Both the position numbers and the translations under genes were made by a program. A stretch of 64,000 bases of DNA from Maea johnstoni (lineage: Eukaryota > Annelida > Polychaeta > Spionida > Magelonidae): positions 789,820 through 853,819 of the forward strand of contig OZ012693.1 in NCBI GenBank assembly GCA_963942565.1. The letters are read 5' to 3'. The first letter of the stretch is position 1; each line of letters begins with the position of its first letter. A model generated the notes under the pieces. That model saw only the letters and a list, made by a program, of their open reading frames with translations, made no database searches and was not told the DNA's origin. Shown piece by piece: positions 14,381 to 23,844 of the stretch.

Positions 14381-14390
14381 AAGAGAACCG

Positions 14391-15400
14391 ACTGCATCTC
14401 ACCACTGAACTGTCATGCTTGAAAACAAATCCATACTGAATCATAAAACGGAATAATAAAGAAAGAGCAAGAGTCTGGAGAATGTCCAAATTATAATAGC
14501 AAGATGAAGATTTGCTAAGACTTACTCTCTCTAAGACCATTCCTGTACAAGGATTGTGCTAGAAGGTAGCACAAAAGAGCTCTATTATAAATAAATATTA
14601 CTGGGAGCAATTTGAGTTAAGGATGATCTATATCTGAATCAATGTTTCGAATGTAATTGTATAGATAGAAGTAATATGTTGAAAGTGTATCAGTTCCAAT
14701 TCAGAACTCAATACATAAGCATGATAAAAGGAAAGGAAAGGAAACAAAGTCCTATTTTGAAATAAATAATATAATTAAATTCAAACATAATTCAAACATA
14801 ACATGTAACATATAAATCAACAATTTTCAGAAACTCTCATCAAATATCCAATTGTATTTCACAATTACAACTTTGAGATGGATATGTACTTTTTAAACCA
14901 AATAGAGAAAAGATTAACTTAAATGAATGTAGAAAAATATTCTAACTTTCGATATGTACAAGTTATAAGTTCAGATTGCCAGCTGCAGTATTCTTTTTGA
15001 GATACTGTCTCCGTTTCATTTTGACAATTTAAAGGTTACCAAGTGTATTATCATGAAACCAAATGCCAAAATCTAAAACAGTATAGGGATACATTTCCAT
15101 TGATAAAATGATACACAAAGTGTCGAAGGTGGGTTTGTACTATGAAGTTGGTGTATTAATAACTGATTGTTATAAAGAATTTTCCATGTGAAAAAGAAAT
15201 ATACAGATCGATTTCCTGTATTCTTATTGTTGTACCCTTAGATTGTCTGCAGCCGTCATACTATAACCTTATTGTAAATGAAAAATCATATGCAAGAGAT
15301 GGTTAACCTCCATCTTTGATCTTATATCATCCAATTACAGTTCACTTGTAAAATGTAACCTCAATCAATGCTGCCAGCACCCTCAGTATAGTTACATTAA
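14391..15400. other. no gene seen; 5' flank of the LINE
   Basis: AT-rich sequence that may include the LINE 5' untranslated region. No ORF1-like frame and no tandem monomers are visible. Confidence 0.45.
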
Positions 15401-15408
15401 GGGTGAAA

Positions 15409-15967
15409 GGGGAAAGGCCTATATCCAGAATGTATGGTTACATAGTAGTATACAGTTTTTACCCAAGTTGGGGAAAGTGATTTCAGTCTCTACAAGAAGA
15501 GAACAAATAAGTGTTGCCAACTCTAAGCATGAGAAAAAGGGGAAAGGCCTATATCCAGAATGTATGGTTACATAGTAGTATACAGTTTTTACCCAAGTTG
15601 GGGAAAGTAATTTCAGTCTCTACAAGAAGAGAACAAATAAGTGTTGCTAACTCTGAGCATGAGAAAAAGGGGAAAGGCCTATTACCAGTATGTACATGGT
15701 ATGATGACATTGTAGTATACAGGTTTTACCTAAACTGGGGAAAGTGATTTCGGTCTTTGCAAGAAGAGAACCAAAAAGTGTTGCCCACTCTGAACATTGA
15801 ACTGCCTCAACGCAGTATAAGGTTGTATGCCTAATTTTTAGAAATTGTTATCCCAAAACGGGGAAAATGACTTCAGTGCATGTGGAGTAGGATGAAATAA
15901 ATGTAGCCGAAATTCAAGGATTCAATTGACTCAGGATAATATAAAGGTTTTAAGGCCACTTTTAAGG
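15409..15967. repeat. minisatellite, 130-bp unit, left part
   Basis: Three consecutive units start with GGGGAAAGGCCTAT at 15409, 15539 and 15669, exactly 130 bp apart and only a few percent diverged. A more degenerate unit follows to 15967. Related units in the same orientation resume at 19658, so the array was split by the insertion at 15972-19653. Confidence 0.9.
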
Positions 15968-16723
15968 TTAAAGTGTAACTCCACCTTCAAAATTAAAAAA
16001 GATATGTTGTAGAGCTCAATCTCACCTTTCATAGGACACCTTGATTACAATTGTACTCTGCAGATAAACTGAGATAATACCATTTAAAGGTAACTGTATG
16101 GGGGCTGCCATGTTTATTCAGAGGGAGCCTAATTAGTGATGTTAATTAGATGCGTGTGATGACTTGCTGTGATGACTTCCTGCCTAGTGAGGGAGCTTAT
16201 GGGCTAGCTCTAGTGGGCCCAGGGTCTGACACTTAGATTTCAGGCTAGGGGCCAGAAAAGGTCTTTTGACAAAAACTATTGGCCAAAAATAGGATTTCTG
16301 GTTATTATACATACTATTTTGGGCCCCTAGTTTGAAAAATCTAGGAGCCCACAGCAAAATCTAGGGGCACATTGCCCCTTGGAAAGATGAACCCTGAGAC
16401 TGTGGACAGCTCACAACTTGAGCGCAAAGATGGTGAATTGTCAAGCTTTTGGATGCAACTATGATTCTCCAAATAAGCGCATGTACCATTGAAACATGAT
16501 CAATATACGGTCAATAGCAAAATTCAAAATGTGTTATATTTGCTGTATTTCTCTGTAAACTGTAGGCATTAGTTTAGAAGTAGATGTAGATTAGCATTAG
16601 CATCTTGTAAAATAAGTTGAATATACCATTGATATAATTTTATGTGTTTGTGTGACACAGTAAATGGCCACTGCCAAGGAGGTTTTCCATATCTGCCTGT
16701 AAATCCACTAAGAATGAGGCACA

Positions 16724-18749
16724 TTTTTCTGAAAACATTTCTTTATCTAGAGGCTGTAGACAAGGGGACCCCATCTCCCCATATCTCTTCGTTATCTGTG
16801 CAGAGGTTCTTTCGCATGTCATAAGAGAAAATCCCGACATTAAAGGTATAAAAATCGGAGAAACAGAAATTAAGCTATCGCAATACGCGGACGACACAAC
16901 CATATTCTTAGACAAAGACAAAAATTCCTTAAAATGTGTAATGGACGTGTTGCGATGGTTCAATAAGTTATCCGGGCTTGCAATTAATAAAGACAAAACC
17001 AAGGTTATTAAAATTGGGGCGACACGGGACAGGAAGATACCTTGGGAGGGTCAATTTGGCCTGAACTGGACACACACTTTTGAGGTTTTAGGAATATATT
17101 ATGATGTGTTTAGATTGAACGACCTTACTGAAATTAACCTTGACTTCAAAATTGAAAAAATTAAGAAGCTGATAAGAACTTGGAGTTCCAGACAATTAAC
17201 ACCCTATGGCAAAGTTACTATTGTCAAATCGCTTCTTTTATCTAAAATAACACATATCCTCCTGTCCCTACCAAGTCCCAAACCTTCTAAGATTAAAATG
17301 ATAGAGAGTATTTTTAATTCCTTCATATGGAGTGACAAGCCTGCTAAATTCAGTAAGCATATCCTTGAAGCGGATATAGCTGAAGGAGGTTTAAAATTAC
17401 ATAATCTCACACTGTTTGATAAAGCTCTGAAACTTGGATGGCTGCGGAGATATCTCACTTCTAACGGGAAGTGGAAGGTCTTCTTAGACATTGAAGATTT
17501 CCATGAGATATTCAATTATGGTCCTGATTATGTCGAACGAATGGTTGAAATAATTGATCTGCCTTTTTGGCAAGATGTATTATCAGGATTACAAATACTA
17601 TATAAAAGTTCCGTTTGTAACGAATTATCTGTTGTTTGTTTAACACCCTTATGGTACAATAATTCATTAAGATTACCTATCAAACCAGGATGGTTAAAAA
17701 ATGGTATTACAACTATAAGTGACGTTCTGAATGAAAACTGTTTATCCCTCTCTCTTGAGGAATTTCAAGAAAAATATGGTATCATTTCTAACTTTCTTGA
17801 ATACGGTGGCTTCACTCTGACCTTGAAACTTTTTCTTGATGTTAGAGAAAAACCTTCATTTAATGTCACAAGGCCAGCGAATTGTTTATTAAACTCTATT
17901 CTTTGTAGAGACTCAAAAGGCATTTCAAGACTGTATAAATCGCTTCTAGGAAAGAGAAACGATATAACTACCAACATATGTCAAAAATGGTATGACAAGG
18001 CTAACACCATCCTAAGTGCTTATGAAGTTAGAAACTCATTTATTCTAACAAACAGATTAATCGATGACATTTACTTAAAATACATTCATTTCAGAACGTT
18101 ACACTATAGGTTCTTCACTAATGATGTTCTAGTTAAATGTAAAATCTTAGTAGATGACACCTGTTCACTATGTAAACTAGAAAAAGACAGCAATTACCAC
18201 ATGCTTATAGACTGTGTCAAAGTACGAGAGCTATGGACCAAAGTAGAAAGATGGATTCAGTCATTGGGTATGGTTGATTATCACCTAACTGATAGGAAAA
18301 AAATCCTGGGGGATTTGGAAAATAGCTGGCAAATAAACATTATCTTGCTAAATGTCAAAAAGACAATTTACAAAGCCAAGTTGGATTGTAAAAAACCTAC
18401 CTTATTACATGTGCAACTCAATCTGAGACAAGTCTATAAGCATGAATATTATAAGAGTATCATAAATGACAAACAAGTATTATTTGAACGTAATTGGTCT
18501 TTATTACTCAACTTCTTTAAGTACAAAACATAAAGCTGAACAACATACTCTTCAATTGGGCATAAAGCCTTTTTCCTACTTGATATATATAGCACAATCA
18601 TCAAGCTCTTTCAAATACATATATATCTCTTTGCATTTGTATTTATTTCTTTTCACTATAATTTTTATAAAAATATGTTGCGATTACTATGTATGTTACA
18701 CCTGTTTTTTTCTTGCAAGAACTGAATAAAAGAGTTATTGAAAAATAAA
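16724..18749 (+). mobile_element. 5'-truncated L1-like LINE with a 14-bp target-site duplication
   Basis: The string AAGAATGAGGCACA occurs at 16710-16723 and again at 18750-18763 and flanks the element exactly. The insert starts inside the reverse transcriptase, just before the GCRQGDP box, and ends with an A-rich tail GAAAAATAAAAA behind a GAATAAAAG signal (18723-18750). An intact remaining frame and an exact duplication point to a recent insertion. Confidence 0.92.
16725..18533 (+). CDS. LINE ORF2, reverse transcriptase palm to C-terminus (602 codons, no own start)
   Basis: The frame is open from the truncation point at 16725 to TAA at 18531-18533. It begins in FSENISLSRGCRQGDPISPY, continues with LSQYADDTTIFLDKDK (catalytic DD near 16890) and KLSGLAINKDKTKV, then the thumb and tail (YGKVTIVKSLLLSKITHILL). 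A zinc knuckle C-x2-C-x7-H-x4-C (CSLCKLEKDSNYHMLIDC) sits near 18165-18215. The endonuclease and the first half of the polymerase are missing, so the copy cannot move. The first in-frame ATG is at 16941, but translation from it would be incidental. Confidence 0.88.
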   Translation, partial: FSENISLSRGCRQGDPISPYLFVICAEVLSHVIRENPDIKGIKIGETEIKLSQYADDTTIFLDKDKNSLKCVMDVLRWFNKLSGLAINKDKTKVIKIGATRDRKIPWEGQFGLNWTHTFEVLGIYYDVFRLNDLTEINLDFKIEKIKKLIRTWSSRQLTPYGKVTIVKSLLLSKITHILLSLPSPKPSKIKMIESIFNSFIWSDKPAKFSKHILEADIAEGGLKLHNLTLFDKALKLGWLRRYLTSNGKWKVFLDIEDFHEIFNYGPDYVERMVEIIDLPFWQDVLSGLQILYKSSVCNELSVVCLTPLWYNNSLRLPIKPGWLKNGITTISDVLNENCLSLSLEEFQEKYGIISNFLEYGGFTLTLKLFLDVREKPSFNVTRPANCLLNSILCRDSKGISRLYKSLLGKRNDITTNICQKWYDKANTILSAYEVRNSFILTNRLIDDIYLKYIHFRTLHYRFFTNDVLVKCKILVDDTCSLCKLEKDSNYHMLIDCVKVRELWTKVERWIQSLGMVDYHLTDRKKILGDLENSWQINIILLNVKKTIYKAKLDCKKPTLLHVQLNLRQVYKHEYYKSIINDKQVLFERNWSLLLNFFKYKT

Positions 18750-18763
18750 AAGAATGAGGCACA

Positions 18764-19543
18764 CAAATAGATGTTGTCCCCACAAATGTCTCTGCTTAAA
18801 TGAATAAAATCCTTTACCTGTTGTAAATGAGTAATCAAGTTAATAGCTATTATGAATTAGTATTAAAATACCAATATTACAGTACAATTAGTAGGTGGTT
18901 TCTTGGCTTTCTGGTTTCATTATTGTAATTCATTTGCTTGTGGTTTCCTAACATGCTGAGTAGCTAGCCTGACTGCAATTTGTAGTAGCTGCGCCCAGAG
19001 GATGTGTATTGCAGTTAACCTCCTGGGTATAAAGCTTAGGATACCAGAGTACATTAAATTCCTTTGAGAATAATGTGTATTGCAGTCAATTCTTTAAAGG
19101 CTAACGCTGACAATACACTCACAGCTTACAAATTGAAAACTTTCATCACAAGATTACAGTGTCTGAACATTGTAGGAAATAGTAAATGCCAGTCTATTTT
19201 ATAAACAGGTAGAATTTCTTGAGCCCTAAAGCTCATCCATAACCCTTTTACTACAGGTCTCTTTCCCTCATTGCTTTTGCCAAACAGAACCTGGTATACC
19301 TCTAGAATAGACAGGTACACACTGGGACATAGTGCCTCTGTTTGTTTTCTGATACACCACTTTCCTCTTTGCAAATCATATACTTATAAGAGCATGTGCT
19401 AGTGTATTCAGTTCTGTAGAGCTCCAGAGCTCCAGCCTGCATGTAGCAGTATGATGTCACTTCCTGTCTCTGATAAGCTCCAAGATGGTGCCTCCATGAA
19501 CCAGCTGAGGCAGTGAATTTGCTGCATTTTGCAAGATACAAAC
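18764..19543. other. right half of the TTAA element, no gene seen
   Basis: Interior and right arm of the 15972-19653 element. Short minus-strand open stretches at 19126-19374 and 19302-19541 have no domain and are not called. Confidence 0.5.
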
Positions 19544-19657
19544 TTGAATATCTCAGTCAATTTGCGGAGTACAATTATAATCAAGGTGTCCTGAGAAAGG
19601 TGACATTGAGCTCTACAACATATCTTTTTTAATTTTGAAGGTGGAGTTACACTTTAA

Positions 19658-19920
19658 CTATCAAACTGGGGAAAGTTATATATGCTGCAGTATCGATTTT
19701 TGATAGAAAATGTGAGATTGAGATTTTAATAAAAGTGACAGCATTGTCAGTATCAAGAATTCAAAGACTCCAGATAGTATAAAATTTTAAGGCTACTTTT
19801 TAGGTAAACATCAAACTGAGGAAAGTTATATATGCTGCAGTATAGATGTTTGGTAGAAGATATGAAATTGAGATTTTAATAAAAGTGACAGCATTGTCAG
19901 TCTATAAAATACAGATACCC
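19658..19920. repeat. minisatellite, right part
   Basis: Two units of about 135 bp, each beginning ATCAAACTG(G/A)GGAAAG and containing GCTGCAGTAT and AAGTGACAGCATTGTCAG. They share CAAACTGGGGAAAGT-like and TTTTAAGGC(C/T)ACTTTT words with the array at 15409-15967 in the same orientation. Confidence 0.8.
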
Positions 19921-20507
19921 ATATTTTCCACTTACAAACCGGAAAGTAGTAATGACCTATGTAAGTACGAATGAAGGGGGTTGGCAACATTGACAGTCTC
20001 ATTAGACTAAACTCAAATCATTATACAAAGGAAAAACATTTGAGTATTTTACAAAACAAAAACTGCTACCTAATTAGCACTTTACCAGTTGAACATACAT
20101 CATAAATTATCATGGCTCAAGAATCTTGAGACTGGTAGTACAGCAGTGTACTTTGCATCCCTCGCCCAAGCAACTGGGAAAAAATGAGCATAGGCTCATG
20201 CTGAGCTTTTTCCACAAAAAATCAAATAGACAGGTACAAGTACCTATATACCGATGCAGTGTACCTGAGAAATCTTTCGAAACACAATAAATAACAATAG
20301 AATGAGATGAGATCCATAGTTTAGTAGCATTTTGTGCGTTGAGTTAGGGGTTAAGAGTTGTATTAAGTCAGAATCGACAACCTGTCTATTTCCAACTGCA
20401 GACTTTACTAGCCTTCCTCATTGTGCAAGTTACTGATTCTGCCCCTCAAGTCAAGTCACTATATCGTTTAACTTTGGATATTGGATATTTGGACTTGTTA
20501 TACCTCT
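19921..20507. other. 3' flank of the TatD-like gene, no gene seen
   Basis: No AATAAA on the minus strand was found in the 500 bases behind the stop codon, so the transcript end is not placed. Contains no other recognisable feature. Confidence 0.45.
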
Positions 20508-23039
20508 TTAAAAATGATAGAGTTTGTTAACATTCCTTCTGAGGATTTTCGCAACCTTGTTTGCATCTATTTTCTTGATGCATGAAATTGTGTTGAGTAT
20601 TTTCACCACGTCTGTGGGTTTGGATTTTACTTGATAAGATATGACTTGAGAGGGGCAGTTTGACTCCAAAACCATCTTTTCAATAGGTATTTGACGAACT
20701 GTTTCAAGCAGGGCTGGACTGGGGTCACAGATTTGGGTGGAGATGCCTATGTAGCCGTTTATGTGGTAGTCTGTGAAAAGTTGAGCTGAAGTCAGATCCC
20801 TGTCAAAATTTAACAGATGCACTGGATGATCAGGTTCAATTTTGCCTTTAAGGAGTTCTATTCCATTCTCTAAATCGCCAGTACTATAGATTCTGACTGG
20901 TTTGCTACATGATTTGGCTAGGTCAATAAAGTCACACATAACCTGTTTTTGTGTGTCAATAGGCACTGTAACCAAGGAGCTGTCCAACCCCAGCCCACCG
21001 ATACCAGCTACATTTGGGTTCCTCACTTCATTGAAGCAAAAGTCATAGTATTCCTGAGATACTTGCCTGGCCATGTAAGGGGTCACCCCTAAAGCTATTC
21101 TCAATGCTGGGTCTTTGTATGACTCTTTGATCTGCTCAATGTCTGTAGTTGGGTCACTGATTTCTGTGATGATACTCTTCATAGTGAAAAGGCGTAACTC
21201 TCTTTGGATTAGAGGTAGATCTTTCATGAAACCTGTGTGGCTTTCTGCCTGATAAAGAGATTCTACGTCACAGCTAGTATCCACTAGAGCCACTATCTGA
21301 CCTCCCCTTCTAGAGCCTGAAATATTTCCTGCCTCAGACAAGTACACCATGATCTCCGTGATAGTCTTCCAGTGGAACAACTCGGAGATCCTGGTTGGGT
21401 ACAAAGCTGAATACTTGGCTTTCTGAGGAAGGGAATATATCCTATCTAACTCTTTGAGGAAATAGATCTCTTTCGAAGAGAAGTCAGATACGCTCAGTTT
21501 GTGTAGACCCAAATTCCTGACCCTATCAATCAGTTCACTGGGACCTGATACCCCGAAATCCTCCTGTAGGAGACTCACAAACTCTCTATGTCTGGCTAGC
21601 AATAAATCCCTGTGAAGAAGTGGGACATACCCTCCATTACACCTTATAATGTCCCCCGGCCAATGATAATCATGACACCTCCAACATGTTTGGTCCCCGA
21701 TGACACCCCACCATACAGCGCCCAAGTGCTCTGTTGCCAAATGAGCCTTTAGATTTTTATTCTCCTCCCCACATATTCTGCATTTCCGAATGAATCTGAC
21801 CTTATTTGCTTTCAGAATTTTCCTGCTTTCCATTTTGGAAGAGAAAGCTACACTGGGGGGAGTTCTTTCTACTTGTGAGGTGTCTATCGAGGGCCCTCCT
21901 GACCATGTTCTCCTCAGATTACCATCGCTGTCAAAATCAAATACCACACTTCTTCTCCTGTGTGAAGGCCCCCCTGAGAGGTCTGTTACATTGCTTGTAA
22001 CTTTTAACTTCTTAAACCTTTTGTTCATTTGAGATCTTTGCTCATCAGTCATGTGGCCACTACTCGTACTACTGCCCTCATCATCATCTAGGTCCCACAC
22101 TATATCTTCTCTCTTGAACTTCTTGGGTTTCGGCTCAGTTTCTAGCTTGAGTTGGTGTATACCAGTTGTCACCTTTTCTCTAATCTCTGCCAAACGAGAA
22201 GTATTAAGGGGTCGTTTCCTTAATCTATGAAGATTGCCTTCATTGCTAGTCTGTGGTGTAGGGGGGGTTTGCTCGGGTATAGGTGAATTTACTTTTTGTT
22301 GCCCTGCCGGCCACATTCTGGACACTATGTCATCTGGTAGAGTTTTCTCTGTCAAGAGTTTTTTAGGTGTGAGTAATGGTAACTGGTGAGACTGCATATC
22401 AGATGAAGTTAGATCCATAATCTCATGACCCATTCTGTTCTCGAATTCCACTGGGCCACTTGTGGAACAAGTTGGGGTACAGTGGAGCATTTTTGGGATC
22501 TCAATCGAATCTTTTAGGCGACTGGAAGTGTCACTTGTATAATCAGAGTCCCCGATCGGCTCAGATGGAGAAAGGTTAAATTCCTTCCTTTTACAGTCTC
22601 TCATAGTTCTCTCACTATCTGCCTGTGTCAAATTTAGGGCGGGTATATCTGTACTGGCATTTTTAACAAAACCAGTGAAGTCAGGTATGAGTGGCAGCAA
22701 GCCAGTATGGAAGTTCTTTCCTGCACTGTTGGTTTTCTGCACCGAGTTCCTCAGCCACACTATCTCAAAATCTTTATTTTCAGACTGGTGCTGTGGAAAT
22801 TCTGACTTTCTTTCCTCTATGAATGTCTCTAGTCTTCTCTTTCTATCAGAGTCTTCTTCCAAATCGATTGGATGACACTTAAAGGGGACTCGAAGTGTCC
22901 TCAGTAGACCCATGCGCCTTCCTGATTGGTCACTTCTTCTCACAGGGAGAACATGAATTCCGTCTCTGAATTCTAGGTGTAGGAAGGGGGGGATGTCGTA
23001 GTCTTCCTCGTCACTGTTGAGGTATACTGAATCCGCCAT
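20508..23039 (-). CDS. TATDN2-like protein with catalytically dead TatD-type domain (843 aa)
   Basis: Residues 1-400 are long, polar and probably disordered (acidic start MADSVYLNSDEEDYDIPPF, Ser/Thr/Pro-rich). A C2H2-type finger follows (C420, C423, H433, H438), then a CWRC pair at C452/C455. Residues about 580-843 have the order and length of a TatD metal-dependent nuclease: VDTSCDVESL at 586, GIGGLGLDSS, LAKSCSKPVRIYS, HPVHLLNF, IPIEKMVLESNCP, and a C-terminal KVAKILRRNVNKLYHF helix. TatD enzymes have DTHCH, GEIGLD, IHxR, HCF and ETD at these places; all metal ligands appear replaced, so catalysis is unlikely. I use ATG 23039 rather than the upstream in-frame ATG at 23120 because a typical 3' splice site (pyrimidine tract, CAACAG) ends at 23054. 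It could be a host gene or the second gene of a mobile unit with the ORF1-like gene just upstream. Confidence 0.85.
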   Translation of the reverse strand: MADSVYLNSDEEDYDIPPFLHLEFRDGIHVLPVRRSDQSGRRMGLLRTLRVPFKCHPIDLEEDSDRKRRLETFIEERKSEFPQHQSENKDFEIVWLRNSVQKTNSAGKNFHTGLLPLIPDFTGFVKNASTDIPALNLTQADSERTMRDCKRKEFNLSPSEPIGDSDYTSDTSSRLKDSIEIPKMLHCTPTCSTSGPVEFENRMGHEIMDLTSSDMQSHQLPLLTPKKLLTEKTLPDDIVSRMWPAGQQKVNSPIPEQTPPTPQTSNEGNLHRLRKRPLNTSRLAEIREKVTTGIHQLKLETEPKPKKFKREDIVWDLDDDEGSSTSSGHMTDEQRSQMNKRFKKLKVTSNVTDLSGGPSHRRRSVVFDFDSDGNLRRTWSGGPSIDTSQVERTPPSVAFSSKMESRKILKANKVRFIRKCRICGEENKNLKAHLATEHLGAVWWGVIGDQTCWRCHDYHWPGDIIRCNGGYVPLLHRDLLLARHREFVSLLQEDFGVSGPSELIDRVRNLGLHKLSVSDFSSKEIYFLKELDRIYSLPQKAKYSALYPTRISELFHWKTITEIMVYLSEAGNISGSRRGGQIVALVDTSCDVESLYQAESHTGFMKDLPLIQRELRLFTMKSIITEISDPTTDIEQIKESYKDPALRIALGVTPYMARQVSQEYYDFCFNEVRNPNVAGIGGLGLDSSLVTVPIDTQKQVMCDFIDLAKSCSKPVRIYSTGDLENGIELLKGKIEPDHPVHLLNFDRDLTSAQLFTDYHINGYIGISTQICDPSPALLETVRQIPIEKMVLESNCPSQVISYQVKSKPTDVVKILNTISCIKKIDANKVAKILRRNVNKLYHF

Positions 23040-23272
23040 ATTAATGAGTGCACCTGTTGTTAGAGAAAAATAGATTAGTGAGTTATTATCTATATCAACA
23101 GGCAGGACAAGGACACACATTAGTATTTTAGGTTTTAGATATGGTAGAAATTAGGTGCCAAATGATAGTTAGAGATAAAGACCGTGCAGTAAGTTAGAAT
23201 AGTGATCTTCCCAGGCACACTGCAGTGTAAAAAAAAACACAAAAAAAAACAGCCCGCGTCAAATGAGAACAC
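23040..23272 (-). promoter_or_regulatory. two candidate 3' splice sites ahead of the TatD-like gene
   Basis: Read on the minus strand, TTTTTCTCTAACAACAG ends at 23054, 15 bases before the ATG. A stronger tract of two T9 runs ending ACACTGCAG lies at about 23220-23250. Either could join an upstream leader to the TatD-like exon. This is sequence-pattern evidence only. Confidence 0.45.
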
Positions 23273-23840
23273 CTAGGAATTTGCTTGCTTGGCTCTCAAC
23301 TCAGCCAGTTGTTTGGCTCTCAACTCAGCCAGTTTATCCCAGTACTTCTGTTCAATAACTTTTAGGTTAATCCACTTGTGATGTACTTCGAATTTCTTCT
23401 GGATCCAGACATCCCCTTTGGGATTGTCTCTAACCCTGGCCATACACTGCTCTTCATCCTTAATCATGTCTTTAATGGCGTGATAATCTTTCCTGCGCTG
23501 TCTGGCTCGGGGTGCTAGATCAGTTTTGATTGAATAGGTGGAATCATGGTCTTTGTTGTATTGGTATAGCACTCCAGACTTCCTTAAAAAGGTTAGTCTG
23601 TCGTCCCACCTAACAAAGGCAATGATTATGGGTCTCTTATTCTTTGTGGGGTCCCCCACTCTATGTGCATTTTTAATTGTCCAAGAGTCTAAAGCCACCT
23701 TTTCCAAACCCAGTACATCCACACCGAAAGTTTTGATTGTTTCCCATGTGTTCTCATTTGCAGGCTCCTCTAGGCCATACACCCAAAGGTTCATCTTCCT
23801 AAATAGAACAGTAGCCAGCCACCCATTTTTGGGATTCAGG
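23273..23840 (-). CDS. L1 ORF1p-like gene, C-terminal half (RRM-like and CTD)
   Basis: The frame is open from the TTAA junction at about 23840 to TAG at 23273; the first in-frame ATG (23794) starts MNLWVYGLEEPANENTWETI. The motifs match the nucleic-acid-binding half of L1 ORF1p: LWVYGLEE, an AHRVGDP core, RPIIIAFVRWDDRLTFLRKS and a basic ARQRRKDYHAIKDMIKDE region. It ends with a short duplication, LAELRAKQ twice. The N-terminal coiled-coil half is at 41470-42131, on the far side of the 17.6-kb insertion. The two halves are not in the same frame across the TTAA site, so the gene was probably already damaged, or spliced, before the insertion. Role inferred from L1: RNA-binding trimer that packages the element RNA. 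Confidence 0.75.
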
Positions 23841-23844
23841 TTAA

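Larger units (their letters stand above)
10284..14390 (-). mobile_element. L1-like LINE, nearly full length, minus strand
   Basis: Carries endonuclease, reverse transcriptase and C-terminal zinc region in two adjoining reading frames (14380-11870 and 11870-10581). A 3' untranslated region of about 280 bp ends with AATAAACATAC and a three-unit ACTAT repeat at 10284-10300 instead of poly(A). The 5' boundary just above 14380 is not defined and no ORF1 is seen upstream. The coding parts are related to, but clearly diverged from, the copies at 16724-18749 and 32813-36646. Confidence 0.85.
15972..19653. mobile_element. TTAA-flanked inverted-repeat DNA element (about 1.6 kb without its LINE passenger)
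   Basis: Left end AGTGTAACTCCACCTTC from 15972 and right end GAAGGTGGAGTTACACT to 19653 are inverted copies; similarity continues inward for about 110 bp on each side. Both ends are flanked by TTAA (15968-15971 and 19654-19657), the target used by piggyBac-type transposases. Neighbouring uninterrupted minisatellite units show what the empty site looked like. No transposase is present apart from the LINE inserted at 16724-18749. Confidence 0.8.

Noticed and set aside
16640-17002. Minus-strand 120-codon frame
   Set aside because: Shadow of the LINE RT coding strand; similar shadows at 12210-12422, 13137-13445 and 17204-17515.
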